From the NCBI RefSeq assembly GCF_964253915.1, contig NZ_CAXUSG020000006.1, forward strand, positions 1-64,000: 64,000 nucleotides of DNA, read 5' to 3'. Positions 54,972-63,242 of this stretch are shown one piece after another. A program made the translations under genes and the position numbers. This stretch comes from Metarhizobium sp964253915 (GTDB lineage Bacteria > Pseudomonadota > Alphaproteobacteria > Rhizobiales > Rhizobiaceae). The first letter of the stretch is position 1. Each line of letters opens with the position of its first letter. Under the pieces are notes generated by a model. The model was not told the DNA's origin and did no database searches. It saw only the letters and a program-made list of their open reading frames with translations.

Positions 54972-56273
54972 ATGGCCGCGACAGCGCAGATCCTCGAACT
55001 TTCCGCCCGCGACATCGCCCGAAAAGTCGGCAATGGCGATCTCTCCGCCGTCGATGTCACGACGGCCTTCCTCGATCACATCGAGGCGACCGACGGGCCG
55101 ATCATGGCATGGCAACATCTGGCGCGCGACAATGCGCTGGTCCATGCCCGCGGCGTCGACAAGGCTGCAACCAGGGGAACGCTTGCCGGCGTGCCCGTCG
55201 GCGTCAAGGATGTCATCGACACGGCCGACATGCCGACCGGTTACGGTTCGCAGGTCTATGACGGCTTCCGCCCGGCCTGGGATGCGCCCTGCGTCACCAT
55301 CGCCCGCAGCGCCGGCGGTGTCGTGCTCGGCAAGACGGTCTCGACCGAATTCGCGATGATGAACCCGAACAAGACACGCAACCCGCACAATACGGCCCAC
55401 ACGCCCGGCGGTTCGTCCAGCGGTTCCTGCGCCGCGGTCGCCGCCGGCCATGCCCGGCTCGCCTTCGGAACCCAGACTTCGGGTTCCGTTGTTCGGCCCG
55501 CCTCCTTCTGCGGCGTGGTCGGCTTCAAGCCGACCTTCGGCCTGTTGAACCGCACCGCCGTAAAAGTCCTGTGCGACAATCTCGACACGCTCGGCATCAT
55601 CACCCGCGATGTCCGGGATGCGGCCTGGTGCACGGCCGCCATCGCCGACAATCCGGGGTTCGTCGTCGACGAGGCGGCGAGCAAGCCGACAGTCGGGATT
55701 TTCCGGACATCGCGCTGGAACCAGGCCGAAGCGTCGTCGCAACAGGCGGTGGAAACAACCGCCGACCTGCTGTCGAAAACCGGGGCGACCGTGAAGGAAA
55801 TCGCCGTACCGGACTGGTTCGACGAGATCTTCGCCCTGCAGGATGCCATCATGGGCTGGGAAGTGACGCAGTCGCTGGCCTATGAGCGCAAACACCTTTC
55901 GCCACAGCTCGGCGCCGCCACCCGGCAGATGATGCACGACAAATCGCTGACGACAATCGATGAATATATGGATGCGCGCCGCCGCCTGCCGGAAATTCGC
56001 AACCGCTTCGAAGCCCTGCTCGACGGGTTCGATGCGCTGATTACGCCGTCCGCCCCCGGCGAGGCGCCCGAAGGCATGCCGACCGGCGATCCCTTATTCA
56101 ACCGCGCCTGGACCGTGCTGCACAGCCCATGCCTCAGCGTGCCCGCCACCACAGGCCCGAGAGGCCTTCCGGTCGGCGTGCAGGTGGTGGGGCGGCGATA
56201 CGACGACCGACGCACGCTTGCGGTGGCGGCAGCCGTCGAGGATGCGTGGAAGCAGGAAAGGGGCAATGCATGA
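54972..56273 (+). CDS. Amidase signature-family hydrolase (second of two)
   Basis: 433 residues from the ATG at 54972, which follows GGAGG directly after the first amidase; an upstream extension would read back into that gene. The triad is complete: Lys in GVPVGVKDVID, Ser in GGSSSGSCAAVAAG and Ser in TQTSGSVVRPASF. It differs strongly from the first amidase, so this is not a recent duplication. Two distinct amidases suggest two successive C-N cleavages or two substrates. Its stop overlaps the flavin reductase start by 4 bp. Confidence 0.87.
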   Translation: MAATAQILELSARDIARKVGNGDLSAVDVTTAFLDHIEATDGPIMAWQHLARDNALVHARGVDKAATRGTLAGVPVGVKDVIDTADMPTGYGSQVYDGFRPAWDAPCVTIARSAGGVVLGKTVSTEFAMMNPNKTRNPHNTAHTPGGSSSGSCAAVAAGHARLAFGTQTSGSVVRPASFCGVVGFKPTFGLLNRTAVKVLCDNLDTLGIITRDVRDAAWCTAAIADNPGFVVDEAASKPTVGIFRTSRWNQAEASSQQAVETTADLLSKTGATVKEIAVPDWFDEIFALQDAIMGWEVTQSLAYERKHLSPQLGAATRQMMHDKSLTTIDEYMDARRRLPEIRNRFEALLDGFDALITPSAPGEAPEGMPTGDPLFNRAWTVLHSPCLSVPATTGPRGLPVGVQVVGRRYDDRRTLAVAAAVEDAWKQERGNA

Positions 56274-56803
56274 ACGCCGCGCAAATTTCACCCGACCTTG
56301 CCGCGCCTGATCTCGTTGACGATTTCAAGGCGGCGATGCGGCTTCTGGCAGCCAGCGTCACCATCATCACCGCCGGCCAGAAGGAGGCCCGCCGCGGCTT
56401 GACGGCCACGGCCGTCTGCAGCCTGTCGATGACGCCGCCGAGCATGCTGGTCTGCGTCAACCGTCTCGGCGAGGCGCATGCGGCGATCACCTCGACCGGC
56501 GCCTTCTGCGTCAACATCCTTGCCGAAACCGACGAAGAGATCGCCAAGCGTTTTGCCGGCCATGGCGGCGCGGTGGGTCAGGACAAATTCCTCAATGCCG
56601 ACTGGCTGGAGCTGGCGACCGGCTCGCCGGCGCTCGACAGCGCGCTGGTCAACATCGACTGCGTCGTTTCGGAGGTGACGCAGACGGAGAGCCATTCGGT
56701 GTTTTTCGGCGCCGTCAGGAAGGTGCGGCTCAATCCGGCCAAGCGGCCGCTGCTGCACTTCAACCGCAATTTCTTTTCACTGCCGGGCCAGGACGACGCC
56801 TGA
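56270..56803 (+). CDS. Flavin reductase (HpaC-like), small component
   Basis: 177 residues of the flavin reductase family. Typical segments are DDFKAAMRLLAASVTIITAG, RGLTATAVCSLSMTPPSMLV and GAFCVNILAETDEEIAKRFA. It would reduce FAD or FMN with NAD(P)H and pass it to the HpaB-type monooxygenase in the same operon. The ATG overlaps the amidase stop by 4 bp. Separation of the two components by three genes is unusual but not unknown. Confidence 0.87.
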   Translation: MNAAQISPDLAAPDLVDDFKAAMRLLAASVTIITAGQKEARRGLTATAVCSLSMTPPSMLVCVNRLGEAHAAITSTGAFCVNILAETDEEIAKRFAGHGGAVGQDKFLNADWLELATGSPALDSALVNIDCVVSEVTQTESHSVFFGAVRKVRLNPAKRPLLHFNRNFFSLPGQDDA

Positions 56804-56837
56804 TCCGGTGCGCAATTAAAAACAAGGGAACAAAACG

Positions 56838-57881
56838 ATGGCGATTAGCGATGCAGCATTGATGATGGCGTGGAAAGAGGTTCTCGCCATGTGCAACCTC
56901 AAGGCCGGCGAACAGCTGACTATCCTGACCTCGGACGATTCCAACCAGCAGATCGCCGGCATGGCGCGGCTCGCCGCCGCCGACATGGGCGCCGTCGTCA
57001 CCAACCTCAACCTGGCGCCGATGAACGGCGAGAAGGCGATCTCGCGCGACAAGTCCGGCTATATCGGCAAGACCGCGCTGGAACACAACAAGGCGGCGCT
57101 CGCCTGCCTCAAGGCCAGCGACTTCGTCATCGACACGCTGCAGCTTCTGTTCTCCAAGGAGCAGGAGGAAATCCTCAAGACCGGCGCCCGCATGCTGCTT
57201 GCCGTCGAGCCGCCGGAAATCATGCTGCGCATGCTGCCGAAGCCGGAAGACAAGGCGCGGGTACTGGCCGGCGCCAAGAAGCTCGGCGCGGCGAAGAAGA
57301 TGACCGTCACCTCGAAGGCCGGCACGGATTTCGAATGCGACCTCGGCCAGTATCCGGTGCTGACGCAATACGGCCTTGCCGACGAGCCGGGCCGCTGGGA
57401 CCACTGGCCGAGCTGCTTCGTCGCCACCTGGCCGACCGAGAAGACCGCCAACGGCACCATCGTCATCGAGGAAGGCGATATCCTGCTGCCGATGAAGATG
57501 TATGCCCGCAGCCCGGTGACCTTCACCGTCGAGAACGGCTACGTCACCAAGATCGACGGCGGTTTCGACGCCGAGTTCCTGCGTCGCTTCATGGATTCCT
57601 TCGACGATCCGGAGGCCTATGCCATGGCGCATGTCGGCTGGGGCCTGCACACCCGCGCCCACTGGACCGTGCTCGGCCTCACCAACCCGGAAGCCCAGCT
57701 CGGCATGGATGCCCGGTCGTTTGCCGGCAACTTCCTGTTCTCCACCGGCCCGAACACCGAAGCCGGCGGCACGCGCGACGTGCCCTGCCATCTCGACATT
57801 CCGCTGCGCAACTGCTCGCTGTCGCTCGACGGCGAGGCGATGACCAAGGACGGCAAGGTGGTCCCGGCCGACCAGCGGTAA
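56838..57881 (+). CDS. nicX: 2,5-dihydroxypyridine 5,6-dioxygenase (NicX family)
   Basis: 347 residues. NicX cleaves 2,5-dihydroxypyridine to N-formylmaleamate in aerobic nicotinate degradation. In Pseudomonas putida NicX the iron ligands are His265, His318 and Asp320; this protein has His265 in AMAHVGWG and His318 and Asp320 in VPCHLDIPLRNC at exactly those numbers. Further matches are ILKTGARMLLAVEPPE, GLADEPGRWDHWPS and NFLFSTGPNTEAGG. Distant relatives are M29 aminopeptidases. GMC oxidoreductase follows after 10 nt. Maleamate amidase NicF and maleate isomerase NicE are not seen in the window, so the natural substrate may be a substituted dihydroxypyridine. Confidence 0.87.
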   Translation: MAISDAALMMAWKEVLAMCNLKAGEQLTILTSDDSNQQIAGMARLAAADMGAVVTNLNLAPMNGEKAISRDKSGYIGKTALEHNKAALACLKASDFVIDTLQLLFSKEQEEILKTGARMLLAVEPPEIMLRMLPKPEDKARVLAGAKKLGAAKKMTVTSKAGTDFECDLGQYPVLTQYGLADEPGRWDHWPSCFVATWPTEKTANGTIVIEEGDILLPMKMYARSPVTFTVENGYVTKIDGGFDAEFLRRFMDSFDDPEAYAMAHVGWGLHTRAHWTVLGLTNPEAQLGMDARSFAGNFLFSTGPNTEAGGTRDVPCHLDIPLRNCSLSLDGEAMTKDGKVVPADQR

Positions 57882-57891
57882 GGCGGGCGAG

Positions 57892-59427
57892 ATGAGCGAA
57901 AAACATTTCGACGTGGTCGTGGTCGGCGGCGGTTCGGCGGGCTCGGTGCTCGCCGCGCGGCTCTCCGAAAACGCCGGCCGGCGGGTGGCGCTGATCGAGG
58001 CCGGCGTCGCGCCGACCGACCCGGATATCGCCAAGCCCGCCATGTGGCCCTTCATCCAGGGCCGCGACTACGACTGGGCCTACGAGACCGTGCCGCAGGC
58101 CGGCACGGCAAACCGCATCCACCCCTGGCCACGTGGCCGGGTGCTGGGCGGATCGAGCTGCCTGCACGCCATGGCGCATGTGCGCGGCCATCCCGATGAT
58201 TTTGCCGTCTGGGCCGAGGCGACCGGTTCCGACCGCTGGTCCTATGAGGGGCTGCTGCCGGGCTTTTTGCGCAGCGAACGGTTTTCCGGCGGTGCATCCG
58301 AATTGCACGGCGGCGACGGGCCGCTGCCGGTCTGGCTGCCGGACGACGAGGTCAATCCCGTCGTCCGCGCCTATATCGCCGCCGGACACGAGCGCGGCGT
58401 GCCGGCCCTGCCGGATCACAACGGCCGGAACCTGAACGGCACATCCCCGAATTCGCTGACCATCCGCGACGGCAAACGCGTCAGCGCCGCCGATGCCTAT
58501 CTGACCGACGACGTGCGGGCGCGGCCCAACCTCACCATCCTGACCGGCGCCTCGGTGCATCGGTTGGTGATCGACGGCAACCGGGTGACCGGCCTTGCCG
58601 TCACGCGGGACGGCAAGGACGAAACGATCACCGGCGACGAGATCATCCTCTCCACGGGATCGGTGGCCACACCCTTACTGTTGATGCGCTCCGGCTTCGG
58701 TGATCCCGACGTCCTGCGTCGGGCGGGCGTCGATTGCCGCCTGTCACGGCCGGAGATCGGTAAAAACCTGCACGATCACCTGCTCGGCGCCGGCAACGTC
58801 TACCGGTCAAGCCAGGCCGTGCCGCCGACAAAGCTGCAGCATTCCGAATCCCTGATGTACCTGAATGCCGCCGATATCACCGAAGCGAAAGGCGCACCCG
58901 ACATCGTGCTCGGCTGCGTGACCGGACCTTCGGTTTCGGAAAGTTTTGCCGCCGTGACACCCGGCTTTGCCTACACCTTCCTGTTCGGCGTCACCCATCC
59001 GACGAGCCGGGGCCATCTTGCGATCAGCGGGCCGGATCTTCAGGACAGGCCGGTGATCGACCCCGCCTACCTGCAGACGGATCACGATCGCATTACCTTC
59101 CGCCGGGCGCTTGGCGTTGCCCGCGACATCGGCAGTGCGCAAGCCTTGGCAGGGTGGAAAGCCGAGGAACTGCTGCCGGGGCCAGGCGTCAAGACAACCG
59201 CCGAGATCGACGATTTTATCGCCAAGGCGGTCATCACCCATCACCACCCGGTCGGCACCTGCCGGATGGGCAGCGACGGCGATGCCATCGTCGATGCCGA
59301 CCTGCGGTTCAACGGTCTGGATAACCTATCGATCGTCGATGCCTCGGTGATCCCGACCATCACGTCAGGGCCGGTGCATGCCGCCGTGCTGGCGATTGCG
59401 GAAACCTTTGCGGCCGGCCGGCGCTGA
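57892..59427 (+). CDS. GMC-family FAD-dependent oxidoreductase
   Basis: 511 residues. The FAD-binding motif is VVVVGGGSAGSVLAARLSE, with GMC signatures PRGRVLGGSSCLHAMAHVRG and GSVATPLLLMRSGFG. The catalytic His is in HHHPVGTCRMG, and 44 residues on, at the usual second catalytic position, is another His (SGPVHAAVL), a His-His pair. It oxidises a primary alcohol. Pyridoxine 4-oxidase of Mesorhizobium is a GMC enzyme, so a hydroxymethyl-pyridine would suit the context; choline- or sugar-type alcohols are alternatives. It is the last gene of the rightward operon. Confidence 0.87.
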   Translation: MSEKHFDVVVVGGGSAGSVLAARLSENAGRRVALIEAGVAPTDPDIAKPAMWPFIQGRDYDWAYETVPQAGTANRIHPWPRGRVLGGSSCLHAMAHVRGHPDDFAVWAEATGSDRWSYEGLLPGFLRSERFSGGASELHGGDGPLPVWLPDDEVNPVVRAYIAAGHERGVPALPDHNGRNLNGTSPNSLTIRDGKRVSAADAYLTDDVRARPNLTILTGASVHRLVIDGNRVTGLAVTRDGKDETITGDEIILSTGSVATPLLLMRSGFGDPDVLRRAGVDCRLSRPEIGKNLHDHLLGAGNVYRSSQAVPPTKLQHSESLMYLNAADITEAKGAPDIVLGCVTGPSVSESFAAVTPGFAYTFLFGVTHPTSRGHLAISGPDLQDRPVIDPAYLQTDHDRITFRRALGVARDIGSAQALAGWKAEELLPGPGVKTTAEIDDFIAKAVITHHHPVGTCRMGSDGDAIVDADLRFNGLDNLSIVDASVIPTITSGPVHAAVLAIAETFAAGRR

Positions 59428-60429
59428 TCAGGGCGCCGGCAACCTTTCCTCCTGAAGCCAGTCGAGCGCGATCGGCCAGAGCGTGTCCTCGAAGCGGCCA
59501 TGGAAGAAGGCGAAGTGGCCGATGTCCGGATGACCGGTCCGGGCGGGATCCAGCCGGCGGTGATGTTTCTTCGCCGCCGGAAAACAATCAAGCATCCGGT
59601 CGATCGCGACCGGCGTGCCAAAAGGATCGTCGCTGGCGCCAACCGCCAGAATCGGTGCTGTGACGGCTGCAAACTGCCGGCGGATCGCCTCGGCGGAGAC
59701 GGCATCCCCACGGCTGAGCGACTGATCGAAGTGTCGCCCCATGCGGCTCCAGTCGCGCACCACGCCGGCCGGCACGTCTTCGAGCCAGCCGAGCCGCTTG
59801 CCGGGAAAATAGCCAAAGAGGGCGGTCAAGAGCGGCATGACCAGGTGCCAGCGCAAAATCATGGGGACCCAAAACTCGCTGGCATAGTCGCGCCAATGGG
59901 CATATTGCGCTCCGACCGAAAAAATGCGGCGGATGCCGCCGTTTGATGGCGCCAACCCAATGAGCACACCGCCGATGGAATGGGCGACGACATCCACCGG
60001 TTGGCCGGGAAAATGGCGGGAAACACATGTCAGGATCGCCTCGAAATCATACGCTCCCCAATCCCTCCAACCGGCTGCAAAACCGCGCAGCGACCCCGGC
60101 CGGCTTTCGCCGATGCCGCGATAATCGTAAGTGACGACGTCCATGCCGTTGCGGAACAGGTAGTCGGCGAAACGGAAATAATAGCGGCACCGCACCGCCG
60201 TCGCCGGATTGATGATCACCACCGGGCGGCCGGGTTCAGGGTGGTCGTGCCGCCACAGAAAACCCCGTACCGGCATGCCATCAGCAGCAGCGGTGGAAAA
60301 GGCGGTGGTCGGTGCGAACGACGGACGCGGGACGGCTGCCCAAGACGTGGGTATGGCGGCAATCTGCCGGGAATGCCTGAGCAAGCTTCGATACAACATC
60401 GGTGTCCACATCGCCGGGTTCGTCTCCAT
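59428..60429 (-). CDS. Alpha/beta hydrolase
   Basis: About 333 residues. The nucleophile elbow is VAHSIGGVLIG, followed by an acid in GASDDPFGTP and a His in DIGHFAFFHG. The segment VVIINPATAVRCRYYFRFAD is typical of a group of bacterial serine hydrolases with unknown substrates. The start is uncertain: ATGs at 60429 and 60411 both give complete domains; longer readings run into the LysR gene on the same strand and are rejected. It is convergent with the GMC gene, with no bases between the stops. N-formylmaleamate deformylase is an alpha/beta hydrolase too, but orientation argues against a shared operon. Confidence 0.75.
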   Translation of the reverse strand: METNPAMWTPMLYRSLLRHSRQIAAIPTSWAAVPRPSFAPTTAFSTAAADGMPVRGFLWRHDHPEPGRPVVIINPATAVRCRYYFRFADYLFRNGMDVVTYDYRGIGESRPGSLRGFAAGWRDWGAYDFEAILTCVSRHFPGQPVDVVAHSIGGVLIGLAPSNGGIRRIFSVGAQYAHWRDYASEFWVPMILRWHLVMPLLTALFGYFPGKRLGWLEDVPAGVVRDWSRMGRHFDQSLSRGDAVSAEAIRRQFAAVTAPILAVGASDDPFGTPVAIDRMLDCFPAAKKHHRRLDPARTGHPDIGHFAFFHGRFEDTLWPIALDWLQEERLPAP

Positions 60430-60536
60430 CGGTGACGCGATGGTGGCGTGCGGCGGCGGCGAGGACAAATGAGGCTTTCTCGCGCCGTGATGAGTTCTTC
60501 TCAGTTGCAAGCAACGATGAAGGGGCCGAGCCGCCA

Positions 60537-61448
60537 CTATCCGCGGCCGGCTGTCACCTGCTGCGCTGCGGCGATCTGCGCCATCAGCCAGGCGCGGACA
60601 TTCTTCAGCCGACGGTCGCGCTCCAATGCGGGCGGATAAACGAGATAATAGCTGCTGCCATGGATCATCGTGTGACCGAACACCATCTTCAGCCGCCCGG
60701 CCGTGATGTCGAAAGCCGCCATTTCGGCGCCGGCCAGCGTGACGCCCGCACCGTCGATGGCAGCCCGCAGGCCAAGCCCGGCGGAATCGACGATGACGAC
60801 GGAGGCCGGCGTGATCGGGCCGCCGGACAACGTCGCGTTCCATTCCAGAAAATTCGGATGGCGATTGCGGGAAACGAAAAGATGGGTACGGGCAAGCTGT
60901 CGGCGCGACGCCGCCTCGTCATCGGGCAAGAGGCCGGGCGGACCAAGCAGAGCATCGTTTTCGGTGAACAGCTTGTGGGCGACAAGGCCTGGCCAGACGC
61001 CCTTGCCGTAGCGGATCGCGGCATCATGGGTGCCGGTACCGAGTTCGACCATCTCCTGCGTCGTCGAGATCAGCAATTCGTACCCCGGCCGTTCGAACGG
61101 ATAGGAGGCAAGCCGCGGCGACAGCCATTGCACCGCAAAAGTTGGCAGCACGCTCACGCGCAGCGGGCCGCTCTTGCCTTCGCTCTTCAGCTTGCCGACG
61201 GCTGTGGTGATACGGGAAAAGCCGGCGGTCAGATCGGGCGCCAGCGCTTCGCCGGCCGATGTCAGCTCCAGCCGCTGGCCGTTACGGCGCAGAAGCTCGA
61301 CGCCGAGGCTTTCCTCCAGTTGCCGCAGCTGGTGGCTGACCGCCGAGGGCGTGACACCAAGCTCTTCCGCCGCCGGACGGATGCCAAGATGCCGGGCGAC
61401 GGCTTCGAAAGCGCGCAGCGCATTCAGGGGCACGGGCAAAGGCGGCAT
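60537..61448 (-). CDS. LysR-family regulator (GcvA-like)
   Basis: 303 residues. The helix-turn-helix segment is LNALRAFEAVARHLGIRPAA, then LGVTPSAVSHQLRQLEESLG, close to GcvA/AmpR-type LysR proteins; the rest is the effector-binding domain. It is upstream of the alpha/beta hydrolase on the same strand, 107 nt away, so it may regulate or accompany that gene. No divergent target is adjacent on its 5' side, where a short gap leads to ybaN. Confidence 0.87.
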   Translation of the reverse strand: MPPLPVPLNALRAFEAVARHLGIRPAAEELGVTPSAVSHQLRQLEESLGVELLRRNGQRLELTSAGEALAPDLTAGFSRITTAVGKLKSEGKSGPLRVSVLPTFAVQWLSPRLASYPFERPGYELLISTTQEMVELGTGTHDAAIRYGKGVWPGLVAHKLFTENDALLGPPGLLPDDEAASRRQLARTHLFVSRNRHPNFLEWNATLSGGPITPASVVIVDSAGLGLRAAIDGAGVTLAGAEMAAFDITAGRLKMVFGHTMIHGSSYYLVYPPALERDRRLKNVRAWLMAQIAAAQQVTAGRG

Positions 61449-61519
61449 GGTTTGGTCTCCTCAACGCATCTATAGCGGCGGCGAGGAGAGGGCGGAAGCT
61501 GCAGTTTTGCCCGGCAGGT

Positions 61520-61882
61520 CTATCGGCGGCCATCCGGCCGGGTGAGGATGAATGTCGCGCTGCAGAGCATGACGGCGGCCAGCAGGATGGCGGCCAGCGG
61601 CCCCGGCTGGCGCGCAAACCAGAAGACGGCATAACTCGCCGCCATCAAAACACAGGCGGTGATCTTCGCCTTGCGATTGATCGCGCCGCGCTCCCGCCAG
61701 TCCCTGAGCGGCGGGCCGAAGATGCGATGCGACAGGAGCCAGGCCTCGAGGCGGGGCGAGGAGCGGGCAAAAAGCCAGGCGGCCAGCAACAGGAACGGCG
61801 TTGTCGGCAATACGGGCAGGAAGGCCCCGACAATGCCCACACCCACCATGATCCAGCCGAGACAGAGGTAAAGCAAACGCAT
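61520..61882 (-). CDS. YbaN-family inner-membrane protein (DUF454)
   Basis: 120 residues, with four hydrophobic segments. The family core is LYLCLGWIMVGVGIVGAFLP, then VLPTTPFLLLAAWLFARSSP, and WLLSHRIFGPPLRDWRERGA with INRKAKI next. Function is unknown throughout the family. It stands between the LysR gene and a hairpin-rich spacer, and looks monocistronic. Confidence 0.88.
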   Translation of the reverse strand: MRLLYLCLGWIMVGVGIVGAFLPVLPTTPFLLLAAWLFARSSPRLEAWLLSHRIFGPPLRDWRERGAINRKAKITACVLMAASYAVFWFARQPGPLAAILLAAVMLCSATFILTRPDGRR

Positions 61883-61904
61883 GACAGCGGTCCGGGTGTT
61901 TCCC

Positions 61905-61966
61905 TAGAGCATTTCCAGCTGAAGCGAATTCGCTTCAGCGTCGGACAATGCGGTAAAAACAAGAAA
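61905..61966. repeat. Palindromic intergenic repeat, rhizobial type
   Basis: A perfect 22-bp palindrome occupies 61918-61939, with GCTGAAGCGAA as one arm. It is preceded by AGAGCATTTCCA and followed by a GCGGTAAAAACAAG stretch. The outer parts resemble the repeat at 20772-20837 (AGAGCAATTCCA and GCGTAGAAACAA), so both may belong to one rhizobial family with variable centres. Confidence 0.5.
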
Positions 61967-62010
61967 CTGGAGCCTTTCCGGTGAACAGGAGTTAACCGGA
62001 AAGGCTCCAG
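61967..62010 (-). terminator. Rho-independent terminator of the CopZ-like gene
   Basis: Arms of 16 bp, 61967-61982 and 61995-62010 (CTGGAGCCTTTCCGGT and its exact complement), enclose a 12-nt loop. On the minus strand the stem is followed by TTTCTTGTTTTTACC. It stands 32 nt after the CopZ-like gene, in the right orientation, and is the clearest intrinsic terminator in the window. Confidence 0.85.
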
Positions 62011-62042
62011 GCTCGACCGCCGCGCCGCGCGCTTTGGCAGGC

Positions 62043-62240
62043 TTATTGAATCGTTGCCGGATAACCGGCGTCGTCGAGAGCCTTAGCGATTTTGTCGGCG
62101 CCCGCAAGCGTTTCGATGGAAACGGTCTGGCGGTCGAGATCGGCATCCACCTTGGCTGCCGCGTCGATTTCCTTGACAGCCTTGGTGATCGCGCCGACGC
62201 AATGGCCGCAGGACATGTCGGGGACGGAAAATTTCAGCAT
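62043..62240 (-). CDS. CopZ-like heavy-metal-associated copper chaperone
   Basis: 65 residues, a single HMA domain. The metal site is MSCGHC, with Met before the first Cys as in copper chaperones. The beta-alpha-beta-beta-alpha-beta pattern runs the whole length (LKFSVPDM to DDAGYPATIQ). It would bind Cu(I) and pass it to an exporter, but no copper ATPase gene is adjacent. A terminator follows directly, so it is probably monocistronic. Confidence 0.9.
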   Translation of the reverse strand: MLKFSVPDMSCGHCVGAITKAVKEIDAAAKVDADLDRQTVSIETLAGADKIAKALDDAGYPATIQ

Positions 62241-62319
62241 GATGTGCTCCTGAGATTTCGATGCTGTCGGTATGCACCTTCCAGCGACTGGAAGGTCAAT
62301 CGAAATCTTTTCTCCCGTG

Positions 62320-63117
62320 CTACTTCGCCGAGGAAAGCTCCTGGATGAACATGCTAAACAGCTCGGACTGGCTGGAGATATTCAGCTTCTGGTGAATGTT
62401 CTTGCGGTGGATCTTCACCGTGCCCGCGGTGATCTTGAGCTTTTCGGAGATCGAGGCGTTCGAGTGCCCGCGCAGGATCAGCGAGGTGATCTCGATTTCC
62501 CGCGGCGTCAGGATGCCGTCGGTCATGCGGTTCAGCGTTTCGTTGATCGGGCTTTGCGGCGATGACAGGCGTTCGGGGATGCCGGATGCCGGATCGTCGC
62601 GTCGCCAGTGCCGCTCGCCGAGCACACGCAGCAGCGGTTCGGCGTCACGCACCGACGCGAGCTCGCGCCGGCCAAAGGCGGGTGCCGTCGTCGGGCGGGT
62701 AAAGCTCACCACCACGGCCGCCCAGTTGGCCGGACGGCAGACGAAGCCGATTTCGTCGCGGATGCCGGTGCGGACATAGTGCTGCTTGTAATATTCCGAA
62801 CTGTAGAAATGGTCGGGCGCCATGTCCTTGAGCCGCCGAAGGCCGCCGACCTTCTTGTCCATGGCCGCACCATAAAAGGGATCCAGAAGATAGGGACCGG
62901 AGACATAGGCATCAACGACAGTACGGGCGCGATGTTCGTCGATATTGTGATAGCAGCACACCGGCTTGCCCGGCCCATCATAACCGAAGACCATCAGGAT
63001 ATCGAAATCGATGATCGTTTTCAGCGCCGTTTCCAGGCGCCGCGGAAAATCATGCGTTCCGATGGTATCCACGGCTGCTGCGACCGCGCTGTTCCACGCG
63101 GCAAATCCCCTGTCCAA
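62320..63117 (-). CDS. LuxR-type transcriptional regulator
   Basis: About 265 residues. The C-terminal helix-turn-helix is clear: LTPREIEITSLILRGHSNAS, then ISEKLKITAGTVKIHRKNIH. The N-terminal 190 residues match no receiver domain and may bind a small ligand. No ATG start is available; a TTG at 63117 has GAAGGA 6-9 nt upstream and is preferred over a TTG at 63135 whose GAGG is too close. It is divergent from the glutamine synthetase-family gene, its likely target. Confidence 0.85.
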   Translation of the reverse strand: MDRGFAAWNSAVAAAVDTIGTHDFPRRLETALKTIIDFDILMVFGYDGPGKPVCCYHNIDEHRARTVVDAYVSGPYLLDPFYGAAMDKKVGGLRRLKDMAPDHFYSSEYYKQHYVRTGIRDEIGFVCRPANWAAVVVSFTRPTTAPAFGRRELASVRDAEPLLRVLGERHWRRDDPASGIPERLSSPQSPINETLNRMTDGILTPREIEITSLILRGHSNASISEKLKITAGTVKIHRKNIHQKLNISSQSELFSMFIQELSSAK

Positions 63118-63242
63118 TGATTGTCCTTCCGCCAATTCCTCAAAGCTTTATCTGCGGGACCGCATATGCTTCTATCCCCTTCGGGATATTTCCATGTCTG
63201 GGCAGCCCGCCTAGGCTCTAATCCGATACTGAGATGAGAGCC

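Noticed and set aside
57892..59427. Naming the GMC enzyme pyridoxine 4-oxidase
   Set aside because: It has a His-His catalytic pair shared with many GMC oxidoreductases, so family and context alone do not justify the specific name.
60430..60843. N-terminal extension of the alpha/beta hydrolase
   Set aside because: It would overlap the end of the LysR gene on the same strand in another frame and has shadow-like arginine-rich composition.
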